Made by a program: the position numbers and the translations under genes
Assembly (NCBI GenBank): GCA_900317055.1
Contig: ONFF01000012.1
Location: 18,377 to 82,376 of the forward strand
DNA length: 64,000 bases
From: an uncultured Bacteroidales bacterium
Lineage (GTDB): Bacteria > Bacteroidota > Bacteroidia > Bacteroidales > F082
Direction: 5' to 3'
Part shown: positions 52,114-60,290 of the stretch, piece by piece
Numbering within the stretch: position 1 is the stretch's first letter
How the letters are laid out: each line of letters begins with the position of its first letter
The notes under the pieces: model-generated
What the model was told of the DNA's origin: nothing
Seen by the model: the letters and a program-made list of their open reading frames with translations, nothing else
The model's database searches: none

Positions 52114-53841
52114 TCAGAAAGTCAACTTCACGCCAGCAAAAAACTGAATACCTGTGACAGGATAATTGTAGAACATCTGGTATTTCTGATGCGCCACATT
52201 ATCCAACAAAGCAAAAGCCGTAATCTGCTCGTTCACTTTGTAGTCGGCACCAAGGCTGAGGTCGAAGACATCCTTCAGCTTTTCAGCCTTGAAATTGAAG
52301 TTCTGCCAGTCGACCACACCGTCCCAAACCTTGGCATAGCGTCCGCCTTGGTAAAGGAAGGTGGTGTTGAAAGACAGCTTGTCATCAAAGTCATAGGTCA
52401 CTTTCAGCTTGCCTTCCGTTACGGGACGATACCAAGCATATTCCTCAACGGTAGGCTTACAGCCGTTGTAGGCAAAGCCCAAATCAGCAGTAAGGCTGTT
52501 GCGCATCTTGACGCGGGCATCGGCCATGACAGTCACCGTTTGCGTCTCATCATACACGAGTTCAAAAGTATTCATGATGGGATCATAGCCTTGTGGCACT
52601 TCGGTTGGGTCAGGGATATGGTAGACATAGAACGGATCACCAGCCGTTTGGCGATAGCGAACGCCCAAATGCAAATCCACAATCTCCATGATGTTGGTGC
52701 GCACGCCTCCCTCAAAACCGAGTTTCACATTCTGAACCAGCAAGGAAGGGCTTAAGTATGAAGTAACGAAAGGATTATCTTCAACCACATCGCTGAAACG
52801 CAACAATTTGCGGCCTCCGTTCAATCCCGCATAGAATTCCAGCTTCTTGTCCAAGACAAACAAGCTACCGCTCAAATCGGGACGAACAGCCAAGAACTTG
52901 TCCGCATCAGCGCCCTTTGTGGTTCCATCCAAACGCACGCCAAGATGCAAACGGTAAAACTCTTCACTCATCTCGAAGAAAGGATTGACCTTAAACCAAA
53001 TACGGTCGACCACAAACAATTTGTCGCCTTGTCCCATGCAATAGTCATACTGGAATCCCAAGTCAACGCCCACCTTTTGCGGATGGCTCTTGTCGCCCCA
53101 GAAATTGTCAGCATAACTAAGGGCATATCCTAAATCCAGATTGTGTTCTCTTCCAAACAGATAGAAATAGTCCACATGGGCAGCGTGTCCCAATTCACCG
53201 ATACGGGTCGAAGTGGAGGTCAATCCCAAATGTCCACCTATTTTATTGTAGGTGACCCTCGGGGCATAGACTTCAAGTTGTTCTTTGTTCAGCGAGTCCT
53301 CCGCCAGATTGATGCCATAGTAGTGGTACATGTCATTCTTGTAATAGACGCCACCATCCACCTGGAAGCCGTCGAACTTGCTCGTTGTGACATTGATATC
53401 GAAAGCGTTATTCATGTAGCCTGATGGTGCGTAATTCTTGATACCGAGCCACGAGGAGTTATGCTTGATGCCCACACCGAGACCCAAGGTCTTGGTCTGC
53501 ATAGAGTTGTGCTTATAGAGGAAGATGGGTGAAATCCTTGAGCCGAAACCTGCCATGAGGAAATTCTCCGTTGGAGTGACAAGCTTGTCGTTTTTCGACG
53601 AGAAAGCCGTCGGAGCGATTTTCTCCAAGTCGAGGGCAAACTTCTGCTTGGCGTCCTTTGGGGTGACTTCCGTGCTTGGGAAGTTGTAAGTGGGCTGAGG
53701 CGTCTCAGGGGTGAGCTGCATCTTGTTCACCTTATTCACTTTAGGACGGTATTTGCCTTCCACGGTGACTTGTTCATCGTGCTGTGCGAAGGCGGAGATG
53801 GCCAGGAGGGCCAGGGCTGTTATTAGGATGTGTCTCTTCAT
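52114..53841 (-). CDS. Outer-membrane beta-barrel protein, TonB-receptor-like barrel without a plug
   Basis: The ATG at 53841 gives a signal peptide ending ISAFAQ and 575 residues. There is no clear plug domain. The rest consists of many amphipathic strands with aromatic residues at the ends and finishes FFAGVKLTF, a typical last outer-membrane strand. Similar Bacteroidales proteins are listed as TonB-dependent-receptor-like. It lies downstream of the large TPR gene with 61 bp between, part of which is a palindromic repeat. A joint role of the two proteins in the envelope is likely but unproven. Confidence 0.75.
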   Translation of the reverse strand: MKRHILITALALLAISAFAQHDEQVTVEGKYRPKVNKVNKMQLTPETPQPTYNFPSTEVTPKDAKQKFALDLEKIAPTAFSSKNDKLVTPTENFLMAGFGSRISPIFLYKHNSMQTKTLGLGVGIKHNSSWLGIKNYAPSGYMNNAFDINVTTSKFDGFQVDGGVYYKNDMYHYYGINLAEDSLNKEQLEVYAPRVTYNKIGGHLGLTSTSTRIGELGHAAHVDYFYLFGREHNLDLGYALSYADNFWGDKSHPQKVGVDLGFQYDYCMGQGDKLFVVDRIWFKVNPFFEMSEEFYRLHLGVRLDGTTKGADADKFLAVRPDLSGSLFVLDKKLEFYAGLNGGRKLLRFSDVVEDNPFVTSYLSPSLLVQNVKLGFEGGVRTNIMEIVDLHLGVRYRQTAGDPFYVYHIPDPTEVPQGYDPIMNTFELVYDETQTVTVMADARVKMRNSLTADLGFAYNGCKPTVEEYAWYRPVTEGKLKVTYDFDDKLSFNTTFLYQGGRYAKVWDGVVDWQNFNFKAEKLKDVFDLSLGADYKVNEQITAFALLDNVAHQKYQMFYNYPVTGIQFFAGVKLTF

Positions 53842-53858
53842 ATATCTTGTTATTATGA

Positions 53859-53903
53859 CCTGGGATTGCATCCCAGGGTATGGTAGGTGCGTCCCTTCGG
53901 GAC
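53859..53903. repeat. Two short palindromes between TPR and beta-barrel genes
   Basis: CCTGGGAT-TGC-ATCCCAGG (53859-53877) and GTCCC-TTC-GGGAC (53891-53903) stand one after the other. The second touches the stop codon of the TPR gene. Its core CCCTTCGGG is the same as that of the palindrome at 47526, so both may belong to one REP-like family. Confidence 0.65.
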
Positions 53904-56900
53904 TATTCCATTTCTATAGGTTCGATGCCGTTGCTTTTGCCCACTTTGGGTTCCTTGCGTTCCACCTCGGCGAGTTTGGCGCGGGCTTCTTGTTTCAGGT
54001 CGCTGCCTTTGTAGTTGTCAATGACGCTGCGAAGGGTTTCCTTGGCCTGGAAGTAGTTGTCCTTGGCCACATACACATCAGCCAACGCGATAAACGACTT
54101 GGCAACCCAGTAATCATGGTTCGAGAAGTTATCGGCGATATCGAAGACCTTATTTTCGGCCTCATCGTATTTTTTCATCTTAATGGAAGCCAGAGCGGAA
54201 TAATAGGCGCTCTCTGCACCATACACCGACTTGTCGTTGCGTGCACTCTTGTCGAGTTTCTCGATGGCCGCACTGTAGTTGCCTTTCTCGAAATACGACT
54301 TGCCCATGATATGGTTGATTTGATTAACCTGCTCGTCGGTCAACTCGCGCGATTGTCGCATGATTTCACCCATCTCGATAGCCTTGTCGTATTTGCCCAT
54401 GAAGAAGTTGCTCTTCATGCAGCCTTCGAGGGCTTCGAGTCGCTTGAGCGGCTCCTCTGTAATGCGGAACAGGCGCTCGTAGCATTCTCCAGCCTTATTA
54501 TAATTGCTCTTTTCATACTCGATACGCGCCATCTTCAACAGGGCATTGTCAGTGTAGTCGTTGTCGGGTTGCGACAATATATAATTAAGGTGTTCTACGA
54601 CTTGGTCTTCCGTCCCTACCCTTTCGGCACATTCGAGGCCATAGTAGTGTGCCTTCAGCAGATAAGCGCCACGCTTGAAGTTGTCGAAATAATACTGCAA
54701 GGCGGTCTGGGCTTTCTGATATTGTCCATCAAGGTAGAAGCCCTCAGCATTGGCAAAGGCCAAGGAATCCTGTTGGGTGACCTTCACCTGACCGCCATTG
54801 GCATTGACATAACCGAAGTACTCATCCAAGTTGTTCTGCTCCATATAGATGCTGCGGATGATGTTCATGGCTTCACGCGACTCGTCGGTATTGGGATAGG
54901 AGGCCACCAAATTCTTCAAATTAGCCAAGGCCTGGTCATATTGGTTATTGTTGTAATAAACCATGCCAACCTTCATCATGGCCTGACGCGTATAACTTGA
55001 ACGCGGACGGTCCTTGATGAGGCGGTTGAAGTTGGCGAGAGCCGAACGCTTGTCGCCGTGAACGAGATAGGTATTTCCGATTTCAAACAGTGCCTGCTCA
55101 TAATAAGGCGTGCTCGGATAGGCCTGAATCAGATCGTTCAGCATGTTGATTTTTTGGTTCACATTGCCTTTTGCACCATAGCAAAGGCTTTGTTGATAGA
55201 GCGCATAGTCGGCATTGCGTTTCCCAGGACGGATAGCCTGATCGTAATAGTTGATGGCATACGAGTAATTGCGTTCCATGAAGTAACAGTCGCCAAGGCG
55301 AATGTAGGCATCGGTCTTGAGGTCGTTCTGACTACTGTCTTTGGCAAGACGGATGAAGCTCTTGAAACGCATTATAGCAGCGGTATAATCAGGCTTTTGG
55401 TAATAGAGGTAGCCCAAATCGTAGTCCGCAAGGTTATACTCCGGCATGCTGGTGGCAGATTTCATTCCCTTGAACTGAAGCAGGTACTTGCCTGCCGTGG
55501 CGTGGTCGCCCATCTGGTAGGCCGACTCACCCATCCAGAAGCAAGCCTCAGCTTTCTTGGTCAAGTCTTGGGTGGTGTTCATGATCTTGGAGAAATACTC
55601 CTGCGCCTTATCGAAGCTACCGTTCTGGAAATGGTCAACACCCGTGGCATACAGCAAATCGTTGTAAACCGTCTGCAACTCCGCGCTTTTCTTCTTCATC
55701 GCCTCAAGACGGCTGAGGGCTTCATCGTTTTCCTTCGAGTTGAGCAGCAAATAAATAGACATCTCTTCGGCTTCGGCCTTGCGCTCCGAATCGGGATGCT
55801 CGGCGACAAAGTTGTCAAGCAAGCCAACGGCCTCATTGAAGGGGTCAGTGCCAGGAATGAGACTCAATCGGGCATAGTCAAACAAGGCCTCTTCGGCAAG
55901 TTCGACATCGAAGCCCGCGGAATAGGCAGTAAAGAAGGCACTACGGGCATATTTCAGCTCATCTGTTTTGGCGTAACACGAAGCTAAATAATAGGAAGCA
56001 TATTGCGCGAGGATGTCGTTGTTTCCAGCCACCTTCTGCAAATCGGGAATGGCATCCTTGTAGTTGCCCTTCATCATCTTGCTGACACCCATCTGGTAAA
56101 AGGCCTCGCGTGTGGCAGCCCGAGTCAGGTTCTTCTTATAGATGTCGTAGTATTCCAAGGCCTTGTCGTAGTCCTTCTGTTGGAAATAGGCATCTGCGAC
56201 AATTTGTGCCATCTCCGCCTTGCGTTTCTTGTCGGCCTGACGGATATAGTCGGGACCTTCTTCAATCACCGACTGGTAATCGCCTTTAAGGTAGGCTATC
56301 TGCATAATGTAAGAGGGCACCACCTTGGCATAGTCCTTATGGGTTCGTAGACGGCGGAAGTTGTCCAAAGCCTCGTTATATTTCTCTTTGACATATTGGA
56401 TATGAGCATAATAGTAACGAGCCGAATCCTTGTATTTTCCTTCATTCATCATCAGTCCGTGGAAGAGCGGCATAGCCTTGTCCAACTCATTCGACTGGAA
56501 ATAAGCATAGCCCATGTTGAACTGCATCTGCTGCGCTTCATCGGTGGTAAGCGTGAAGGTGTCCGTCTTTTCATAGATGGCCAAAGCCTCCTTATACTTC
56601 TTTTCCTTGAACAAATGGTTGGCATACAAGAAATTGGCGTGTTTCGCCCAAGTGCTGCCCGGATTGTCATTCACGAACTGGATAATCTTCGCAGGGCCGT
56701 CGGCCTGACCCAAATAGAGCGAACTGACCGCCTCATAATACTGCGCATCAACGCAACGCTGCGATTTGGCATCAGCTGCTTGGGCGCGATATTGGTTGAA
56801 AACAGAGAGCGCTGCACCATATTCCTGATTTTGGAAGAGCAACACACCTTCATTGAAAAGTGCTTCAGGGTCGTAGTTTTCGATATGTTTTTGTGCTGAT

Positions 56901-56962
56901 AATGAAACAGTTAAAATGGCAAACACCACCATTATCATGCCTTTGATCAGTCCTGATTTCAT
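53903..56962 (-). CDS. Large periplasmic tetratricopeptide-repeat protein
   Basis: The 1019-residue protein has a signal peptide ending SLSAQ and then almost only helical repeats of about 34-36 residues with the TPR pattern (for example GVLLFQNQEYGAALSVFNQY and QQKDYDKALEYYDIYKKN). It ends in a short Lys/Glu-rich tail. Such scaffolds bind other proteins in the periplasm, here possibly the beta-barrel encoded next. Similar large TPR proteins in Bacteroidetes are listed with outer-membrane assembly or gliding-type functions, but no specific name can be given. Confidence 0.85.
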   Translation of the reverse strand: MKSGLIKGMIMVVFAILTVSLSAQKHIENYDPEALFNEGVLLFQNQEYGAALSVFNQYRAQAADAKSQRCVDAQYYEAVSSLYLGQADGPAKIIQFVNDNPGSTWAKHANFLYANHLFKEKKYKEALAIYEKTDTFTLTTDEAQQMQFNMGYAYFQSNELDKAMPLFHGLMMNEGKYKDSARYYYAHIQYVKEKYNEALDNFRRLRTHKDYAKVVPSYIMQIAYLKGDYQSVIEEGPDYIRQADKKRKAEMAQIVADAYFQQKDYDKALEYYDIYKKNLTRAATREAFYQMGVSKMMKGNYKDAIPDLQKVAGNNDILAQYASYYLASCYAKTDELKYARSAFFTAYSAGFDVELAEEALFDYARLSLIPGTDPFNEAVGLLDNFVAEHPDSERKAEAEEMSIYLLLNSKENDEALSRLEAMKKKSAELQTVYNDLLYATGVDHFQNGSFDKAQEYFSKIMNTTQDLTKKAEACFWMGESAYQMGDHATAGKYLLQFKGMKSATSMPEYNLADYDLGYLYYQKPDYTAAIMRFKSFIRLAKDSSQNDLKTDAYIRLGDCYFMERNYSYAINYYDQAIRPGKRNADYALYQQSLCYGAKGNVNQKINMLNDLIQAYPSTPYYEQALFEIGNTYLVHGDKRSALANFNRLIKDRPRSSYTRQAMMKVGMVYYNNNQYDQALANLKNLVASYPNTDESREAMNIIRSIYMEQNNLDEYFGYVNANGGQVKVTQQDSLAFANAEGFYLDGQYQKAQTALQYYFDNFKRGAYLLKAHYYGLECAERVGTEDQVVEHLNYILSQPDNDYTDNALLKMARIEYEKSNYNKAGECYERLFRITEEPLKRLEALEGCMKSNFFMGKYDKAIEMGEIMRQSRELTDEQVNQINHIMGKSYFEKGNYSAAIEKLDKSARNDKSVYGAESAYYSALASIKMKKYDEAENKVFDIADNFSNHDYWVAKSFIALADVYVAKDNYFQAKETLRSVIDNYKGSDLKQEARAKLAEVERKEPKVGKSNGIEPIEME

Positions 56963-57074
56963 AAGTCAAAATTTGGGCGAAAATACAAAAATCTCTCTTT
57001 GGTTTGTAAAAAAGATTAAAATTCGTTCGAAACGACAGTATGAAAACGGGATTCATGGGTTTTTATTATCGGTT

Positions 57075-57109
57075 TTTGGCCGTAAGCACGGAAAAATGCA
57101 CTACTTTTG
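57075..57109 (+). promoter_or_regulatory. Promoter of the AspT-like transporter gene
   Basis: TTTG at 57075-57078 and TACTTTTG at 57102-57109 are 23 bp apart, slightly longer than usual. The start codon at 57144 follows 34 bp later. The boxes lie in the longer open frame, so the start at 57144 is preferred. Confidence 0.5.
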
Positions 57110-57143
57110 CCGCAGATATCTAACAACCAAAAACCCTACATTT

Positions 57144-58322
57144 ATGTTGAGTCTTTTCACAGGTTCAGGCGTTGGTCCCACCATCCTCTATTTAGCTTTG
57201 TCCATCTTCATTGGGCTCCTTTTGGGTAAAATCAAGATCGCCAAAATCTCTTTGGGCATCACCTGGGTGCTCTTTGTTGGCATTGCCTTCAGTGCATGCG
57301 GCATCAGCCTTAATGCCGAAATGCTGCATGTCATCAAGGAGTTCGGATTGATACTCTTTGTCGTAGCTGTCGGTCTGCAAGTTGGGCCTGGCTTTTTCCG
57401 TTCCTTCAAGAAAGGCGGTCTGGCCATGAATTTGATGGCTTTAGTCAATGTGGCACTTGGCGTTTTGATTACCATCATCATCGCCAAAGTTGCGCATCAG
57501 GATTTGGCTGACATGGCAGGTGTTTACACGGGTGCCATCACCAACACACCAGGTCTTTCAGCTGCACAACAAGCCGTCACCGACTTGGGCATCGAAGGAG
57601 CTGCCGACCGACTTGCGGCTGGATATGCCGTGGCCTATCCCTTGGCTGTGGTAGGCATGATCTTAACCTGTATCTTGCTTCGACCGCTCTGCCGCATCGA
57701 TTTGGCGAAAGAACCCTTCACCCTCGAAACAACAGCCACTGCAACTGCCACGAGTAAGAAAGGCAAAGGTGGTTTCCTACTCATCCCCGTGTTTGTCATC
57801 ATCGCCTTAGGCATCATTATTGGCTCCATCCCGATTCCTGTGGGCATGAAAGCACCCATTAAACTAGGTCTTGCTGGCGGGCCCTTAGTGGTGGCCATCA
57901 TCGGCGGCTGGCTTGGGGTGAAGAAAGGCTGGTTCAGCACTGAGTTCACTGAAGGGCAAGGCGTGCATGCCTTGCGCGAAGTAGGTATCGCACTCTTCCT
58001 TGCTGGTGTGGGCTTGGGCGCAGGTGGCAAGTTCATAGAAACCGTCCAAGTTCATTATATGTGGGTCGTCTACGGTGTCATCATCACCATGGTGCCACCT
58101 ATCTTGGTCACGCTCTTCGGTCGTTTGGTACTGAAAATGAACTATTACACGCTGATGGGCTTCATCGGGGGCAGCCACACCGACCCTCCCACCCTCGCCT
58201 TTGCCAACACAGTTGCGCCTGAGGGCTGCAAGTTGCCCAACATGGGCTATGCCACCGTGTATCCCTTGACCATGTTCTTGAGGATTTTCACAGCGCAGCT
58301 GTTGGTGTTGCTGGCGGTGTAA
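57144..58322 (+). CDS. AspT/YidE-like membrane transporter
   Basis: The ATG at 57144 gives 392 residues with about ten membrane helices in two halves. The first half has LQVGPGFF and the GAITNTPGLSAAQQA motif; the second has the similar GVGLGAGG and GFIGGSHTDPPTLAFA. This double structure is that of the aspartate:alanine exchanger family (Asp-Al_Ex). The usual RCK/TrkA-C domains between the halves are missing, so it is shorter than YidE/YbjL (about 550). It likely exchanges an amino or dicarboxylic acid; the substrate is unknown. Confidence 0.83.
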   Translation: MLSLFTGSGVGPTILYLALSIFIGLLLGKIKIAKISLGITWVLFVGIAFSACGISLNAEMLHVIKEFGLILFVVAVGLQVGPGFFRSFKKGGLAMNLMALVNVALGVLITIIIAKVAHQDLADMAGVYTGAITNTPGLSAAQQAVTDLGIEGAADRLAAGYAVAYPLAVVGMILTCILLRPLCRIDLAKEPFTLETTATATATSKKGKGGFLLIPVFVIIALGIIIGSIPIPVGMKAPIKLGLAGGPLVVAIIGGWLGVKKGWFSTEFTEGQGVHALREVGIALFLAGVGLGAGGKFIETVQVHYMWVVYGVIITMVPPILVTLFGRLVLKMNYYTLMGFIGGSHTDPPTLAFANTVAPEGCKLPNMGYATVYPLTMFLRIFTAQLLVLLAV

Positions 58323-58333
58323 TACAAAACAAA

Positions 58334-58357
58334 GAAGTCCCGCCAAAGCGGGACTTC
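58334..58357. terminator. Terminator between transporter gene and rnpB
   Basis: GAAGTCCCGC and GCGGGACTTC form a perfect 10-bp stem with a CAAA loop, 11 bp after the transporter stop and just beyond the 3' end of rnpB, which runs the other way. Confidence 0.82.
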
Positions 58358-58360
58358 CTG

Positions 58361-58734
58361 TTAAATAACGACCCAGACGAATAAGCGGGATTCTGTTCCC
58401 CTTGCGGGGCGACTGTCATTTCTCTAGACCTGCGGTCGCCCGCAGGCTCAAGCGCCCTACCCTGAGACGCGGACGAGCAGCCCTCTTGAAGCCCGAAGGC
58501 TTCGTTGTCTCTATACTTGGACTTGCAGCCCATAAGGTTTACCTCACCGGAATGTCGCCACCCGATGCGTGAGCTCTTACCTCGCGTTTTCACCCTTACC
58601 CCTAAGGGCGGTATGTTTCTGTGGCACTTGCTGTTGCCCTTGCGGACACCTTCCTGTTAAGAAGTATGGTGCTCTGTGCTGTCCCGACTTTCCTCGCGCC
58701 GGCTTTCCCGACCCGCGACAGTCTGTCTGAATCG
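58361..58734 (-). ncRNA. rnpB: RNase P RNA
   Basis: The - strand carries the universal RNase P blocks: GAGGAAAGTC (P4 5' strand, 58686-58695) near the 5' end and ACAGAATCCCGC (58385-58396) near the 3' end. They are about 300 bases apart with many GC-rich hairpins between, as in type A RNase P RNAs of Bacteroidota. A -7 box TAATTTTG lies at 58740-58747. It is the ribozyme that trims tRNA 5' ends. Ends are estimated within about 10 bases. Confidence 0.92.
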
Positions 58735-58739
58735 CGCTG

Positions 58740-58747
58740 CAAAATTA
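58740..58747 (-). promoter_or_regulatory. -7 element of rnpB
   Basis: CAAAATTA on the + strand reads TAATTTTG on the - strand. Its position places transcription start at about 58734, consistent with the 5' end of the RNase P RNA. Confidence 0.55.
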
Positions 58748-58775
58748 CAGTTTTTTTTGATACCGAGCCATCAAC

Positions 58776-59051
58776 TTATTGATGAAGCTCCATGCCACGC
58801 GCGAAACATGTTTGGCCATGGAAATCCTCTCCACCTTCCACACCCACATTCTTTCCGTCTTTGCTGGTAATAAACAACCAAGTTTCGCCATTGTCAGGAT
58901 ACTCGAAACGAAGATAACCCTCAAGAATAAGGTTTGCCTCGGTTTGGCCTGTGCGTTGTCGTATTTTTTTCTGCAATTCCTTGGGCAAAGTGATGTAATA
59001 GTCGCCATAAGTGGTGTTGTTGGATTTCTATTTTACAACATTTTGCCATCA
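58776..59051 (-). pseudogene. Probable frameshifted small gene of unknown function
   Basis: A coding-like frame runs from about 59036 to the stop at 58776-58778 (ITLPKELQKKIRQRTGQ, then LRFEYPDNGETWLFITSKDG) but has no usable ATG: a TAG closes it at about 59037. The only near ATG (about 59051) is in another frame (MAKCCKIEIQQ). One insertion in the CAA-rich region would join the two. It may be a decayed gene or a sequencing error. The protein would have about 90 residues; the family is not recognised. Confidence 0.35.
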
Positions 59052-59060
59052 AATGCCCCC

Positions 59061-59192
59061 TCATTTATCGCTCTCCCACCTGCTCATCCCGCCATGTAGC
59101 ACATGCCACCGCCGCATTTGCTCATCCTTCGGCAGCCGCTCCGCCTCCTCAATCAAATGCTGAATCTTTACACTAGCCTTGTTATCAATCAT
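59061..59192 (-). CDS. Putative 43-residue protein sharing its tail with the lipoprotein at 60054
   Basis: The short frame starts MIDNKASVKIQ and ends EQMRRWHVLHGGMSRWESDK. The last about 20 residues equal those of the 77-residue lipoprotein at 60054-60287 except at two positions. Among the six codons that differ in the matching 21 codons (stop included), four changes are silent, which points to selection on protein sequence. Around 59193-59269 a further coding-like piece (LAKNEQIQVLKKMFE) without start is seen, so the region may be a decayed gene cluster. Function unknown. Confidence 0.45.
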   Translation of the reverse strand: MIDNKASVKIQHLIEEAERLPKDEQMRRWHVLHGGMSRWESDK

Positions 59193-59269
59193 ATTATCAT
59201 TCGAACATCTTCTTCAGCACTTGGATTTGCTCGTTTTTGGCAAGTAGTTCCCTATTCTTGTCAAATCCC

Positions 59270-59908
59270 TCATAGCTTGTAATTCACCCCAAGACCCAGC
59301 AAGTGCATAGCGTGTATAATGTCATATTTATATTCAGCGGTAACCAAAAGATTACGCACGATTTCGTATCCGGTTTCGGCACCGACCATCACATTATATG
59401 TGGATCCGACATCTGTAAGAATCGTTCTTCGGATTTGGTACTGCCCCGTTGGACCGCTGATGCTGAAATCCGATTTTCTATGGTTGGTAAACTGATAGCC
59501 CCCGCTGGCACTGAGCGCAAGCAGGAAACCACCACGGTTGACCACATTAAACCGCACTACGGCATCCGCATAATACCTTTTATACATATCGTTGATGATA
59601 CTGAAATTGTCCATAATGGTGATGATGTATCCGTCAGAATCCACCTGCGCGTTATCCTCGCAAACGCTAATGGCTTCATTGTAGCCCAAAACCAAGCCGA
59701 CCGAAAGGCGGTTTTGCCACACTTCGTAAAGCCCTCTGGCCGACACGCCTCTTGGCGAGGATCTGAAAGTCTCACAATCGGTTTTAGCGGCTTTGAGGAA
59801 AACGGGCTGTTCATAGCCAAGCCTCAATTCCCATTTCTTTGAAGATTCCTGTGCGCTTACACCCAACACAAAGAGGATGCACAGCAGCGATAATGCCAAT
59901 TTTTTCAT
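59270..59908 (-). CDS. Outer-membrane beta-barrel protein of unknown function
   Basis: The 212-residue protein has a signal peptide ending LGVSAQ and a mature part with about eight strands typical of small outer-membrane barrels (for example LGYEQPVFLK and YRVVV-like alternation later), ending LLGLGVNYKL. The family is not recognised. It lies among short decayed frames and near the small lipoprotein. The 145-bp gap to 60053 has no gene and contains a GTTTAGAGT-type simple repeat. Confidence 0.72.
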   Translation of the reverse strand: MKKLALSLLCILFVLGVSAQESSKKWELRLGYEQPVFLKAAKTDCETFRSSPRGVSARGLYEVWQNRLSVGLVLGYNEAISVCEDNAQVDSDGYIITIMDNFSIINDMYKRYYADAVVRFNVVNRGGFLLALSASGGYQFTNHRKSDFSISGPTGQYQIRRTILTDVGSTYNVMVGAETGYEIVRNLLVTAEYKYDIIHAMHLLGLGVNYKL

Positions 59909-60024
59909 TTTTACAATTCCTTTCTTTTGATTTGTTTATAATTAGTTTGTTTTTCTCATTAATCTTGTATGTTCCCACCTCGTAAGCACCTCAACACGCT
60001 ATCCCGCATAACGAAACGGACCAA

Positions 60025-60055
60025 CTCCCAACTAAAAACTCTAAACACTAAACTC
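60025..60055 (-). repeat. Degenerate GTTTAGAGT repeat downstream of the small lipoprotein gene
   Basis: The + strand has ACTAAAAACTCTAAACACTAA, the inverse of the GTTTAGAGT-type run at 21893-21945. Both are intergenic and AT-rich. Confidence 0.45.
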
Positions 60056-60287
60056 ACTTATCGCTCTCCCACCTACTCATCCCACCATGCAGCACCCTCC
60101 ACCGCCGCACTTGCTCATTTAAGGCCTCCACCGAGTCTTTTTTCAGGCTGTCGGCAAGCTCCTTACCGCTTTGGGTAAGGGTTTTGGCAGGCCCCTTTTG
60201 GTCACTTCGCTGGCATCCTGCCAGCAGCAGGGCGGCTAATGCCGCCACAGCTGCCGTGAGAATCATGAATTCAGATGTTTTTTTCAT
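60054..60287 (-). CDS. Small lipoprotein, 77 residues
   Basis: The protein has a signal segment with lipobox LAGC (Cys25) followed by a short charged part (about 27-55) likely to be helical and the tail EQVRRWRVLHGGMSRWESDK, which also ends the 43-residue frame at 59061. It starts 3 bp after the BspA-like gene stop on the same strand, so it is probably co-expressed with that surface protein. Function unknown. Confidence 0.65.
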   Translation of the reverse strand: MKKTSEFMILTAAVAALAALLLAGCQRSDQKGPAKTLTQSGKELADSLKKDSVEALNEQVRRWRVLHGGMSRWESDK

Positions 60288-60290
60288 GGC

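Noticed and set aside
53711-55000. 429-codon + strand frame antisense to the TPR and beta-barrel genes
   Set aside because: It crosses two genes and their spacer including the palindromic repeats; it has no domain and the - strand genes have signal peptides and repeats.
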